Source: Desulfotignum sp. (GTDB lineage: Bacteria; Desulfobacterota; Desulfobacteria; Desulfobacterales; Desulfobacteraceae). Taken from it: a stretch of DNA of 50,021 nucleotides. A program made the position numbers and the translations under genes. The stretch lies in contig JAABUB010000017.1 in assembly GCA_011389575.1 (NCBI GenBank), positions 1 to 50,021 of the forward strand. The letters run 5' to 3'. Shown one piece after another: positions 25,565-34,666 of the stretch. The stretch's first letter is position 1. The number at the start of each line of letters is the position of its first letter. The notes under the pieces are model-generated. The model searched no databases, had not been told where the DNA came from, and was given only the letters and a program-made list of their open reading frames with translations.

Positions 25565-28500
25565 TTAAATCATGGTGGCCAGGGTCAGCAGTTCCCTGTC
25601 CAGGCGTTTGGCAGATACCTTGACAGCGGTTTTTATTTCCGGGGCAAAAACAGAGATTTTGTATTCTTCCAAAAGCCAGAAAAAGTCCTCCACCTTTTGT
25701 GCTTTTTCAGAAGAGGATTTTTCAGACAGGGCTGCCAGCTGTGTGGAAAGATGGTGTTCAAACCGGGTCAGTTTTTCCGCCTTGGCAGTTTCTTTCACCG
25801 GATTGTCCGCCCCCCGCTGTGCCCGGATTCTGATGCAGGCCACATACCTGGGCAGGTGGCGGATTCTTTCCATGGTATACAGGGATAAAAAATGGGGGGG
25901 CACCAGGTTCTTGAGTTCATCAGACAGCCTGGTGAGAATCCGGCTGGCCTGGGGCCTGTTCTGGTATTTGAGAGACAATGACTGCAGCAGTGAATAACAT
26001 TCCTCATATTCTTTTCCCGCTGCCATGATGTCTGCCAGCATGTCCTTTGTTTTCTGGTAGAGTGCTGGCCTGATTTTCTGGATATGGGCATCAAATGTGG
26101 CTTTTGTCCGGATGTTTTTTTCAAACAGCTCTCTTGTGATGCAGGTGTAGATTGCTTTCTGGAAAACAGCCTGGCCGTTGAAATAAGAAGCGATCTGTTT
26201 GACATTCGCTGTGGTGCGGATATCTTTTTTGATGGCTGCAAACTCTTTGGCAAATGTATGTTCATACAGAAACCGGACACCCTGTAAATGAGAGAGGTCT
26301 GCCGCCTGTTGATCAATGAACAAACGCAGGCTCAAGGTATTGTCTTCGATCTTCAGCCCGGGATACACCCTGCGCATGCATCCGTCAGGTTCGGTAAAAG
26401 GCACTTCTTCCGGAAGATCCGGAAAAGTCCGGTCTGTGATATGGGTGCGTTCAAATTTTTTGCAGGCCTGGTCAAATGCGGAGGTCGCCTTTTTGGGGGG
26501 GGTGGCTGGAAACTGCTGCAGGATGGAAGGGTCCCGAAGGGATGTGATCTCTTTGTCCCGGGGGTCCCGGATGGAGATCCGCATCTTTAAATGATCAGCC
26601 AGGTTTTCTTCCGACCAGGCCGTGGCAGGGATGGTGAAAGCATAGTGTTTCTGGATAAAGGCGGACAATTGGGAAAAAAGAGGTGTGTTGTCTTTGGGCA
26701 GATCCCGGGCGATGCGGGCGGCTGTTTTCTGGACCGGCATGAGCCGGACCCGGTATTGTTTGGGCAGTCCCTTGATAAGGCCTGCGATTTTTTCTTCAAA
26801 CATTCCCGGCACCAGTTTTTCCAGGGTGGTTTGCTTAAGCCGGACAGCCGAGTCTGCCGGGACCTTCACCGTGACCCCGTCTGCCTCATCCCCGGGATTG
26901 AACTGGTATGACAGGGCAAAATTTCCCTGTTCCGTATCCAGGACATCCGGGTACAGGGCCAGCTGCGATGCATCCACCATGTTTTTTTCCAGATCCTGCC
27001 GTGTCATGCGCAGAAAATGGTCATTTTTCTGGTCCTTCAAAAATCTGGCAAAGGTTTTGATATTGTAAAAGGGTTCAGGAAGGCGGGTGTGATAGAACTG
27101 GAAAATGTCCTCCTCGCTCACCAGGATGTCCCGCTGTCGGGTTTTATGTTCCAAATCTTCCAGTTCCTGTATCAGTGCCCGGTTATGTTCCATAAACGAG
27201 AATTTCTGATGGATCTCTCCTTCCACCAGGGCTTTGCGGATAAAAATTTCTCCTGCCTCCTCCGGGTTGATTTTTCCATAGGCCACATGTCTGCCGGCAA
27301 CGATGATCAGGCCGAACAAAGACACCTGTTCTGTGGCCATGACCTGTCCCTGGTTTTTTTCCCAGCGGGGCTCAGCATATGTGCGGGTGCACAGGTCCTT
27401 TCCGATCTCCTCCAGCCAGGCAGGGTCGATGTTTGCCACCCCCCTGGCAAATAGCTGGCTGGTTTTGACAAACTCTGCTGCCACAATCCAGGGCCCGGCC
27501 TTGTCAAACAATCCGGATCCCGGAAAAATCATGGCCTGCTGGCCTTTGGCAGCAGTGTAGATGTTTTTTTCCTTTTTGTGGGCGATGTGGGACAGATATC
27601 CGGCCAGCAAAGATTTGTGCAGGGAAATGTACAAGGGTCCGCCAATGTCATGGTCCCTGGATTTAAGCTGGTCAGTACCCGGAGGGGGGGTGAACAAGGA
27701 GAAATCAGAAAACCCGTGTTCTTCGAGATTGCGCCGGATCTGGCTATGGATGTCCTGCCATTCCCGGAGGCGTTTGAATGACAGAAAATGGTCTGTGCAG
27801 AACTTGCGCAGCCTGTTTCTGGACCTGGATTTTTTTTCTTCGCTCTTGTAGGCATTCCAGATATTGAGCAGGGTCACAAAATCCGAAGCAGGGTCTTTGA
27901 ATTTTGCATGCTGCTGGTCTGCGGCAGCCGTTTTGTCCGCCGGTCGCTGGCGGACATCGGCAATGGACAGAGCGGTGGCAATCACAAGGGTTTCTGCCAG
28001 GCAGTTGTTGTTTTTTGCCGCAATGAGTATCCGGGACAGTTTGGGATCCACCGGAATTTTTGACATGATCTGCCCAATTCGGGTCAGGGCAAAGGAGGTC
28101 TTTTTATTCCTGGATTGTTTTTTTTTCCGGATGGCCCCCAGTTCCACAAGGGTGTCAAATCCGTCTTTGATGCTTTTGGCAGCAGGCGGATCAATAAATG
28201 GAAACCCCTGAACATCGCCCAGGTTCAGGGAGATCATGCGTAGAATCACTTCAGCCAGGTTGCTGCGCAGAATTTCCGGGGCCGTGAAAAACGGGCGCCC
28301 GTTAAAATCATCTTCATCATACAACCGGATGCATACCCCGTTTTCCACCCGTCCGCACCGGCCCAGGCGCTGGTTGGCAGAACTCTGGGAAATGTGCTGC
28401 ACCGGTAAAGAGGTGGTACGGGTTCTGGGGGAATAGCTGGGAATGCGTGCCAGTCCTGTGTCGATGACATATTTGATGCCCGGAATGGTCAAAGAAGTTT

Positions 28501-29446
28501 CTGCCACGTTAGTGGAGACAATGATTTTTCTGCCCGGGGTCCGGGAAAATACTTTGGCCTGCTCTTTTGCCGACAGTCTGGCAAACAGGGGCAGGATGGT
28601 GACACCGGGGTGCTGTTTTCCTCTGATCAGTTCCATGGTCTCACCGATATCCTGTTCCGTGGGCATGAAGATGAGCATGTCCCCGGACCGGGTTGTGGAC
28701 AGCAGAGAATGGGCGGCATCTGCGGCTGCCTCTACATACCCCTGGTCTTCCGGGTTCTGCTTGTCCCCGGTTTCCCCCAGGATGGGCTGATAAATGGTTT
28801 CCACCGGAAACATGCGGCCGGAAACCTCAATTATGGGGGCCTGGTCAAAGGCATCGGAAAATTTCTGGGTATCTATGGTGGCGGAGGTGATGATCAGTTT
28901 CAGATTTTTGCGTTTTTTCACCAGGCGGCGCAGGATCCCCAGGGTGAAATCGATGTTCAGGCTGCGCTCATGGGCCTCATCCACAATAATGGTGTCATAG
29001 CGCTTCAAAAAACGGTCCTGCTGGGTTTCCGCCAGCAGGATGCCGTCTGTCATCAGCTTGATGCAGGCCCCGCCCGGAGCCTTGTCATCGAACCGGATCT
29101 TGTATCCCACAGACTGTCCCAGGGGTTCTCCCAATTCAAAAGCAATACGTCTGGCCACATTAATGGCTGCAATGCGCCGGGGCTGGGTGCAGCCGATCAT
29201 GCCCCGGGTGCCGCAACCGGCTGCCAGGCAGCATTTGGGGATCTGGGTGGTTTTGCCGGACCCGGTTTCCCCGGATATGATCACCACCTGGTTGTTTTTT
29301 ACGGCATCAACAATTTCATCTTTTCTGGCAGTGACCGGCAGATCCGGCATAAAGTTCAGGTGTGCCGGCCGGTTGTACCGGTGCTGGAATCCTTTTTTTT
29401 TTGTTGGTCCCGGTTTTTTCCGGCGGGTGTCTGTTGTTTTTTGCAT
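25565..29446 (-). CDS. hrpA: ATP-dependent RNA helicase HrpA
   Basis: A 1293-residue DEAH-box helicase of normal length for bacterial HrpA. A basic N-terminus is followed by Walker A GETGSGKT at residues 59-66, CTQPRRIAA, DEAH in VDEAHERS near residue 153, SATID, and helicase-C motifs STNVAETSLTIPGI and QRLGRCGRV. Then come the HA2/OB-fold region and the large DUF3418-type C-terminal domain. HrpA unwinds RNA with ATP and acts on stalled ribosomes in E. coli. The start is the first ATG in a Lys-rich leader, without a clear ribosome site. Confidence 0.93.
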   Translation of the reverse strand: MQKTTDTRRKKPGPTKKKGFQHRYNRPAHLNFMPDLPVTARKDEIVDAVKNNQVVIISGETGSGKTTQIPKCCLAAGCGTRGMIGCTQPRRIAAINVARRIAFELGEPLGQSVGYKIRFDDKAPGGACIKLMTDGILLAETQQDRFLKRYDTIIVDEAHERSLNIDFTLGILRRLVKKRKNLKLIITSATIDTQKFSDAFDQAPIIEVSGRMFPVETIYQPILGETGDKQNPEDQGYVEAAADAAHSLLSTTRSGDMLIFMPTEQDIGETMELIRGKQHPGVTILPLFARLSAKEQAKVFSRTPGRKIIVSTNVAETSLTIPGIKYVIDTGLARIPSYSPRTRTTSLPVQHISQSSANQRLGRCGRVENGVCIRLYDEDDFNGRPFFTAPEILRSNLAEVILRMISLNLGDVQGFPFIDPPAAKSIKDGFDTLVELGAIRKKKQSRNKKTSFALTRIGQIMSKIPVDPKLSRILIAAKNNNCLAETLVIATALSIADVRQRPADKTAAADQQHAKFKDPASDFVTLLNIWNAYKSEEKKSRSRNRLRKFCTDHFLSFKRLREWQDIHSQIRRNLEEHGFSDFSLFTPPPGTDQLKSRDHDIGGPLYISLHKSLLAGYLSHIAHKKEKNIYTAAKGQQAMIFPGSGLFDKAGPWIVAAEFVKTSQLFARGVANIDPAWLEEIGKDLCTRTYAEPRWEKNQGQVMATEQVSLFGLIIVAGRHVAYGKINPEEAGEIFIRKALVEGEIHQKFSFMEHNRALIQELEDLEHKTRQRDILVSEEDIFQFYHTRLPEPFYNIKTFARFLKDQKNDHFLRMTRQDLEKNMVDASQLALYPDVLDTEQGNFALSYQFNPGDEADGVTVKVPADSAVRLKQTTLEKLVPGMFEEKIAGLIKGLPKQYRVRLMPVQKTAARIARDLPKDNTPLFSQLSAFIQKHYAFTIPATAWSEENLADHLKMRISIRDPRDKEITSLRDPSILQQFPATPPKKATSAFDQACKKFERTHITDRTFPDLPEEVPFTEPDGCMRRVYPGLKIEDNTLSLRLFIDQQAADLSHLQGVRFLYEHTFAKEFAAIKKDIRTTANVKQIASYFNGQAVFQKAIYTCITRELFEKNIRTKATFDAHIQKIRPALYQKTKDMLADIMAAGKEYEECYSLLQSLSLKYQNRPQASRILTRLSDELKNLVPPHFLSLYTMERIRHLPRYVACIRIRAQRGADNPVKETAKAEKLTRFEHHLSTQLAALSEKSSSEKAQKVEDFFWLLEEYKISVFAPEIKTAVKVSAKRLDRELLTLATMI

Positions 29447-29697
29447 GGTTTATGGGAATACGATATTGTTTTGCAGTATCTTTGTAATAAATATTATTGG
29501 GCCGGGGTTACACTGCCATACTAGCACAGGGACACAAAATGTCAAATTCTTAAACCGGGTCGGCAATTTTTCTTGACATGGTTCCCGGAATAGGAGAAAA
29601 AAGAAACTGCTTTAAAATGAGGGTATTAAAAAAGGGTGTAAGAGAACAAACTCGCGTAAATGATAAATCCACAGACAGAGGGGGTAAGGAAAATAAT

Positions 29698-31017
29698 ATG
29701 ACAGACACGCCAATAAAAATCGGTGGCGGCAGAAAAAGCGTCTTTAAAGACAAGGTAATGAAACTGCTGCCTGAGGGCGGCAATCTGAACGCCTGCCTGA
29801 CATGCGGAGCATGTGCATCAGGATGCCCGGCCACAGGGCTTGAGGGAATGGACCCCAGAAAATTTCTGCGCATGGCTGCCCTTGGCATGGATGAAGAAAT
29901 TCTGAGCACCAACTGGGTATGGATGTGCTCCATGTGTACACGGTGCATGTATGTCTGCCCCATGCAGATCAATATTCCCCAGCTGGTGTTCAATGCCAGG
30001 AGCACCTGGAATAAAGAAGACAAGCCCAAAGGCATCATCGGTTCCTGTGACATGGCCTTGAAGAATGACACCTGTTCCGCCATGGGGGCCAATGAGGAGG
30101 ATTTCCAGTTTGTGGTGGAAGATGTGCTGGAGGAATACCAGGAGGCACAGCCGGAATTTGCAGACATGACAGCAGATGTCAATCGGGAAGGGGCCTATTA
30201 TTTTCTGAACCAGAACTCCAGAGAACCGGTAACCGAGCCGGATGAAATGGTGCCTTTATGGAAAATCATGCACCTGGCAGGCGCTGACTGGACTTATGGA
30301 ACCAAGGGCTGGGCTGCTGAAAACTACTGCCTGTTTGCCGCAGATGATGAGAACTGGGAAAAAATTGTCCGAACCAAGGTGAAAGCAGTGGAGGATCTGG
30401 GCTGTAAAGTCTGGCTCAACACCGAGTGAGGGCACGAACTCTTTGCAGTCCTGGCAGGACTGAAAAAATTCAACATCCCTTACAACTTTGAAATCAAATC
30501 CATTATTCAACTGTATGCCCAGTGGATCAAGGACGGCAAGCTCAAGCCCTCTTCGGACTGGAACAAGGAACGTAAGATAAAATTCACGGTCCAGGATCCC
30601 TGCCAGCTGGTGAGAAAGACCCTGGGCGATCCGGTAGCCGAAGACCTGCGGTATGTGGTCAGGGCGGTTGTGGGTGAAGAAAATTTTATTGACATGACCC
30701 CCAACCGGTCCAACAACTTCTGCTGCGGCGGCGGCGGCGGGTATCTCCAGTCTGGATTTCAGGAGCAGCGCCGGGCCTACGGCCAGACCAAGGCCAACCA
30801 GATCCTGGCCACCAAGGCAGGTTACTGCATCACCCCGTGCCACAACTGCCATGCCCAGGTCCATGACATGTCAGAGGTGAACGAGCATGCCTGGGAAACC
30901 GTGCATCTGTGGACCCTGCTGTGCCTGTCCCTGGATGTTCTGGGACCCAATGAACGCGAATACCTCGGGGATGACCTCAAAGAGGTGAACGTATTCCATC
31001 CGGAATCTGCCATGTAG
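29698..31017 (+). CDS. Selenocysteine-containing HdrD/GlpC-like iron-sulfur (CCG-domain) protein
   Basis: This is read as one 439-residue protein through an in-frame TGA at 30427-30429 (residue 244). The N-terminal half has two [4Fe-4S] motifs, at C33/C36/C39/C43 and C77/C80/C83/C87 (ACLTCGACASGCP and MCSMCTRCMYVCP). After the TGA the frame continues at once with GHELFAVLAGLKKF and a complete CCG domain: DPC at 302, CCG at 342-343, and CHNC at 381-384. In related proteins the residue at the TGA is the Cys of a TECGH-like motif, so Sec replaces a cluster-ligating or redox Cys. The start at 29698 has AAGGA 7 bases upstream. Such proteins act as thiol/disulfide or electron-transfer modules like HdrD; the partner is unknown. 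Confidence 0.85.
30430..30466 (+). promoter_or_regulatory. Bacterial SECIS-like hairpin after the UGA codon
   Basis: Directly after the TGA, bases 30446-30451 (cagtcc) pair with 30457-30462 (ggactg), leaving a 5-base loop tggca that contains GG. A flanking ttt/aaa pairing across one mismatch extends the stem. The loop begins 22 bases after the TGA. This distance, the short apical stem and the G in the loop fit what is known of bacterial SECIS elements that recruit SelB. Confidence 0.65.
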
Positions 31018-31027
31018 AGAAAAAAAG

Positions 31028-31093
31028 TGGGGTCAGGCTTGGCTTATTGGCTTATTGGTTCTCCAATAAGCCAATAAGCCAAGCCTGACCCCA
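31028..31093. repeat. Perfect 31-bp hairpin element (REP/MITE-like)
   Basis: Bases 31028-31058 are the exact reverse complement of 31063-31093, with a 4-base loop (ttct). Each arm begins with tggggtcaggcttggctt and contains a tandem ggcttatt repeat. It sits between the stop of the Sec protein gene (31017) and that gene's terminator (31104). Its perfect symmetry suggests a recently mobilised palindromic repeat, possibly moved by a REP-associated Y1 transposase elsewhere in the genome. Confidence 0.8.
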
Positions 31094-31103
31094 GGTCAAT
31101 TAG

Positions 31104-31142
31104 AACCCGGCAGGACTGTAAAAATTCCTGCCGGGTTTTTTT
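31104..31142 (+). terminator. Rho-independent terminator of the Sec protein gene
   Basis: A 12-bp stem aacccggcagga (31104-31115) pairs with 31126-31137 around a 10-base loop and runs into five T residues. It should end the Sec protein transcript about 120 bases after its stop, downstream of the hairpin element. Confidence 0.88.
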
Positions 31143-31293
31143 GTACATCCTGGCGGCATATCTTTTCTTGCAACAAAAAACAAAACACAAAGACCTCTAT
31201 GGCATCAGGCATCCTCTGGTGTTTTTGGCAAATATCCTGATCTGTTTTTATCTGTTTGCCTCAGGTCAGTAACTGTGATATGAAAACTTGATT

Positions 31294-32052
31294 ATGATCC
31301 AGATTATCAGCATAGCAAACCAGAAGGGCGGTGTCGGCAAAACCACTACTGCCGTCAATCTGTCCGCGGCCCTGGCCATACTTGGGAAAAAAGTACTGCT
31401 TGTGGATTGTGATTCCCAGGCCAACGCCACCACCGGCCTGGGAATTGAGAAACCTGCTCTGGAAGCATCTCTCTACCATGGTCTCATCGGTGAAGCACAC
31501 ATTGCAGGGCTTATGGTTCCCACCATGCTTTCCAGGCTGACCATCGTCCCCTCCAGTGTGGATCTTATCGGGTTTGAAATCGAAATGGTGTCTGCGCCCC
31601 AACGGGAAGCCAGGCTGAAGCAGCTTCTGGCACCGGTAATGGACCGGTTTGATTATATTTTCATTGACTGTCCCCCGGCATTGAGCCTGTTGACCCTGAA
31701 TGCATTTGTTGCATCCCATTCTGTTCTGATACCTCTGCAGAGCGAATTTTTTGCTTTAGAAGGACTGGGTCAGCTGCTGGATACCATCAAGCGGGTCAAG
31801 TCATCATTCAATGCAACATTGAAAATCAACGGTATTCTTTTGACCATGTTTGACCGGCGCACCAACCTGGCCCAGAACGTGGTGGAAGATGCCAGGCAAT
31901 ATTTCAAGGACCTGGTGTTCAAAACCAAAATACCGCGCAATGTGAAACTGGGGGAATCCCCCAGTTATGGTCTGCCGGTTGTGTTATATGATAAGCAGTC
32001 ACAGGGAGCTAAAAGTTATATGGCATTTGCCAGGGAGCTGCTGAAACGATGA
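31294..32052 (+). CDS. parA: Chromosome partitioning ATPase ParA/Soj
   Basis: A 252-residue deviant-Walker ATPase. KGGVGKTTTAVNLSAALA near the N-terminus is the P-loop with its signature lysine, VDCDSQANATTGLG follows, and the middle carries FIDCPPALSLLTLNA. The length and strand order fit chromosomal Soj/ParA with ParB next. The ATG at 31294 is preferred; a TTG two codons upstream is possible. The TGA stop overlaps the parB start (ATGATGA), so translation is coupled. No canonical parS site was seen by eye in the window. Confidence 0.93.
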   Translation: MIQIISIANQKGGVGKTTTAVNLSAALAILGKKVLLVDCDSQANATTGLGIEKPALEASLYHGLIGEAHIAGLMVPTMLSRLTIVPSSVDLIGFEIEMVSAPQREARLKQLLAPVMDRFDYIFIDCPPALSLLTLNAFVASHSVLIPLQSEFFALEGLGQLLDTIKRVKSSFNATLKINGILLTMFDRRTNLAQNVVEDARQYFKDLVFKTKIPRNVKLGESPSYGLPVVLYDKQSQGAKSYMAFARELLKR

Positions 32053-32924
32053 TGAATAAAAAAAAGAAAAATACCGGTCTGGGCAGGGGAATTTCCGCAC
32101 TTATTCCTGATCTGGATATGGAGACTCCGGAATCCAGAACTGATTTTTTCATGTGTCCGGTGGGAAAGATCGCCCCTAACCGGTATCAGCCCCGAACGGT
32201 TTTTAAAGAAGAAGAACTGGTCCGCCTGCGGGATTCCATTGCCCAGCAGGGGGTGCTGCAGCCTTTGCTGGTGCGGAATGTGGATGGCGGTTTTGAACTG
32301 GTTGCCGGGGAAAGACGGCTGCGGGCGGCCAGGGAAGCCAACCAGACTCATGTGCCGGTGGTGCTAAAGGATCTGACCGATGAACAGGTTCTGGAAGTCT
32401 CCATTATTGAAAATATTCAGCGGGCCAATCTGAATGTACTGGAAGAAGCGGATGCTTATTTCCGGCTCATTGATGAATTTGGATATACCCAGGAAAAAGT
32501 GGCCCGGAAGATTGGTAAAAACCGGTCCACCATTGCCAATCTGCTTCGTTTGCGGGGCCTGCCCGACAGGATAAAACACAGCCTGCTGGCTGATGAGATT
32601 TCCATGGGTCATGCCCGGGCCCTTCTGGGGGGAGGATCTGAAGAAAATCAGCTGGCGTTGTTCGATCAGGTAATCAGCCGTAAACTGTCTGTCAGAAAAA
32701 CCGAACAGCTGGTGAACCAGGCCAGGCAGACTGGTGTAAAACCGGCCCGCAAACTGCCGGACCATGAGCTGGCATTTTTGGAAAACACCTCCAGTCGGAT
32801 TTCCCATCACATCCAGTCACCGGTGAAGATACGCAAAAACGGAGAAAAGGGACGTATTGAGATCAATTTTACATCCCAGACCGAATTTACACGCCTTGTG
32901 GACCTGTTGAGCAATCTTTCATGA
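32049..32924 (+). CDS. parB: Chromosome partitioning protein ParB/Spo0J
   Basis: A 291-residue ParB. The basic N-terminus KNTGLGRGISALIPD is the typical ParA-contact peptide. The N-terminal CTPase domain has NRYQPR and the GERRLRAA arginine patch, and NIQRANLNVLEEADAY lies before the HTH (KVARKIGKNRSTIANLLRL). A C-terminal dimerisation domain ends the protein. It binds parS, clamps DNA using CTP and stimulates ParA. ATG 32052 is an equally good start. The next gene begins 13 bases after the stop. Confidence 0.93.
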   Translation: MMNKKKKNTGLGRGISALIPDLDMETPESRTDFFMCPVGKIAPNRYQPRTVFKEEELVRLRDSIAQQGVLQPLLVRNVDGGFELVAGERRLRAAREANQTHVPVVLKDLTDEQVLEVSIIENIQRANLNVLEEADAYFRLIDEFGYTQEKVARKIGKNRSTIANLLRLRGLPDRIKHSLLADEISMGHARALLGGGSEENQLALFDQVISRKLSVRKTEQLVNQARQTGVKPARKLPDHELAFLENTSSRISHHIQSPVKIRKNGEKGRIEINFTSQTEFTRLVDLLSNLS

Positions 32925-32937
32925 GAATTGCCGGTTT

Positions 32938-34650
32938 ATGAGAATCACCATAGCAAAAACCGCGGGCTTTTGCATGGGGGTCAGGCGGGCCGTGGACATG
33001 GTGCTGGATGCTGCCAACCGGTCCGGAGCACCGATTTTCACTTATGGTCCTTTGATCCACAATCCCCAGGTATTGGAAATGCTGGAAACCAAAGGGATTT
33101 TCCGCATGGACATTATCCCTGAAAAAGGGGAGGGTATTGTGCTGATACGGGCCCACGGGGTCCCGCCGGAAGATAAAAAACTTCTGAAACAGGCCGGTTT
33201 CACGGTTATCAATGCCACCTGCCCCCGGGTGGTAAAGGTCCAGGTGATTATCAACAGGTATGCAAAGAACGGATATGCCACCATTATCATCGGGGATAAA
33301 AATCATCCCGAGGTGGTCGGACTTCTGGGATATGCCGGGGGCAACGGCCATACAGTGACCACCATGGCACAGCTGCAGGCCCTGCCGGAGTTTGAGAAAG
33401 CAGTGGTGGTGGCCCAGACTACCCAGAACACTGCATTTTATGATGAAATAAAAACCTGGTGTGCAGAAAACCGGCCCCATTACAAGTTGTTTGATACCAT
33501 CTGCGGGTCAACGGAAAGACGGCAGCACGAGGTCAGGCAGCTGGCGGCAACCCATGATGCCGTGATAGTGGTGGGGGGCAGGCAGAGCGGCAATACAAAA
33601 CGCCTGGCCCAGGTGGCAGCGCAGTCCCGTGCACGGGCCACCCATATTGAAGATGTTTCTGAGATCGATTTTCATGCCCTGGCAGACACCAGTTCCATTG
33701 CCATTACTGCCGGGGCATCCACTCCCAACTGGATCATCACAGACACCTGCGCCCGGGTTGCCCGGCATCTCCGGCATCAGCGTCCCCTGACAGGCGGTCT
33801 GGCCAGGGCCCAGGATTTTTTATTGAAAACCAACCTGCTGCTGGCACTGGGAGCCGGAAGCCTCACCTATGCCTGTTCCGTGCTGCAAAAACTGTCCCAT
33901 ACCCTGGTTCATGCAGCCATTGCCATGCTCTATGTATTGTCCATGCAGATCCTCAATAATATTTTTGCCATCAAGTCAGATACCTACAACCGGCCGGACC
34001 GGGCCGCATTCTACAAAAAACATCGCATATCCATGGCAGCACTGGCCCTGGGTTCCGGCACAGCCGGGCTGTTTCTTGCCTTTACCACCGGGGTGACATC
34101 GTTTTTCATCCTTCTGGTCATGAGTCTGCTGGGGCTGGCCTATAACCTGAAGATTATTCCCGGGGGCCTTTTTAAAAAACACATCAGGCGCATCAAGGAT
34201 ATTCCAGGCTCCAAAACCATCCTTATTACCCTGGCCTGGGGAATAGTTACTTCTATTCTGCCCTCAGTGGACAACCACAGCCCCATGGTATGGGTGGCGG
34301 CAGCATTTTTATTTGCCACAGGACTGGTGTTTGCCCGCACAGCCTTTTTTGATATACTTGCCATCCAGGGAGACCGCATAGCCGGCAGAGAAACCCTTCC
34401 CATTCTGCTGGGAGAGAAAAAAAGTTTTGTTTTGATCCGGTATATCCTGACAGGCATTATTGTTTTACTTGCTGGCGCGGGTTTGGCAGGCCTGTCCTAT
34501 GCCAGTACAATCCTGCTTGCACTGGTACCCTTTTTTATGCTTTTATTGATCAGTTCCTTTGAAAAAAACAAGCAGATGTCCGGGCCCCATGTTGAATTTT
34601 TGATTGAATCTTCTTTCCTTCTCACCGGGGTACTGGCCGCAATGACCTGA
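32938..34650 (+). CDS. ispH: Fusion of IspH (HMBPP reductase) and a UbiA-like membrane domain
   Basis: A 570-residue protein with two parts in one uninterrupted frame. Residues 1 to about 280 are a complete IspH: the [4Fe-4S] cysteines are C12 (GFCMGV), C95 (NATCPRV) and C189 (DTICGSTERRQ), with the catalytic H123/E125 (NHPEV) and a terminal GASTPNWII. IspH reduces HMBPP to IPP and DMAPP. Residues about 295-570 form a multi-helix membrane domain of the UbiA prenyltransferase type, with NNIFAIKSDTYNRPDR at 340-355 and FFDILAIQGDRIAGRETLP around 471-489. Both Asp-rich motifs are weakened: A344 and A475 stand where UbiA members usually have Asp. It lies 13 bases after parB with no strong ribosome site. 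Confidence 0.88.
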   Translation: MRITIAKTAGFCMGVRRAVDMVLDAANRSGAPIFTYGPLIHNPQVLEMLETKGIFRMDIIPEKGEGIVLIRAHGVPPEDKKLLKQAGFTVINATCPRVVKVQVIINRYAKNGYATIIIGDKNHPEVVGLLGYAGGNGHTVTTMAQLQALPEFEKAVVVAQTTQNTAFYDEIKTWCAENRPHYKLFDTICGSTERRQHEVRQLAATHDAVIVVGGRQSGNTKRLAQVAAQSRARATHIEDVSEIDFHALADTSSIAITAGASTPNWIITDTCARVARHLRHQRPLTGGLARAQDFLLKTNLLLALGAGSLTYACSVLQKLSHTLVHAAIAMLYVLSMQILNNIFAIKSDTYNRPDRAAFYKKHRISMAALALGSGTAGLFLAFTTGVTSFFILLVMSLLGLAYNLKIIPGGLFKKHIRRIKDIPGSKTILITLAWGIVTSILPSVDNHSPMVWVAAAFLFATGLVFARTAFFDILAIQGDRIAGRETLPILLGEKKSFVLIRYILTGIIVLLAGAGLAGLSYASTILLALVPFFMLLLISSFEKNKQMSGPHVEFLIESSFLLTGVLAAMT

Positions 34651-34666
34651 AACAAAGGAGAACAGC

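Noticed and set aside
29573-29578. TTGACA before the Sec protein gene as a -35 box
   Set aside because: No acceptable -10 box lies 16 to 18 bases downstream.
30427-30429. TGA taken as a nonsense mutation making the CCG protein a pseudogene
   Set aside because: The frame continues without any shift, the second half is fully conserved, the TGA replaces a conserved Cys, and a SECIS-like hairpin follows.
31294-32924. parS sites near parAB
   Set aside because: I looked for the canonical 16-bp palindrome tgtttcacgtgaaaca and saw none in the window. This is by eye only.
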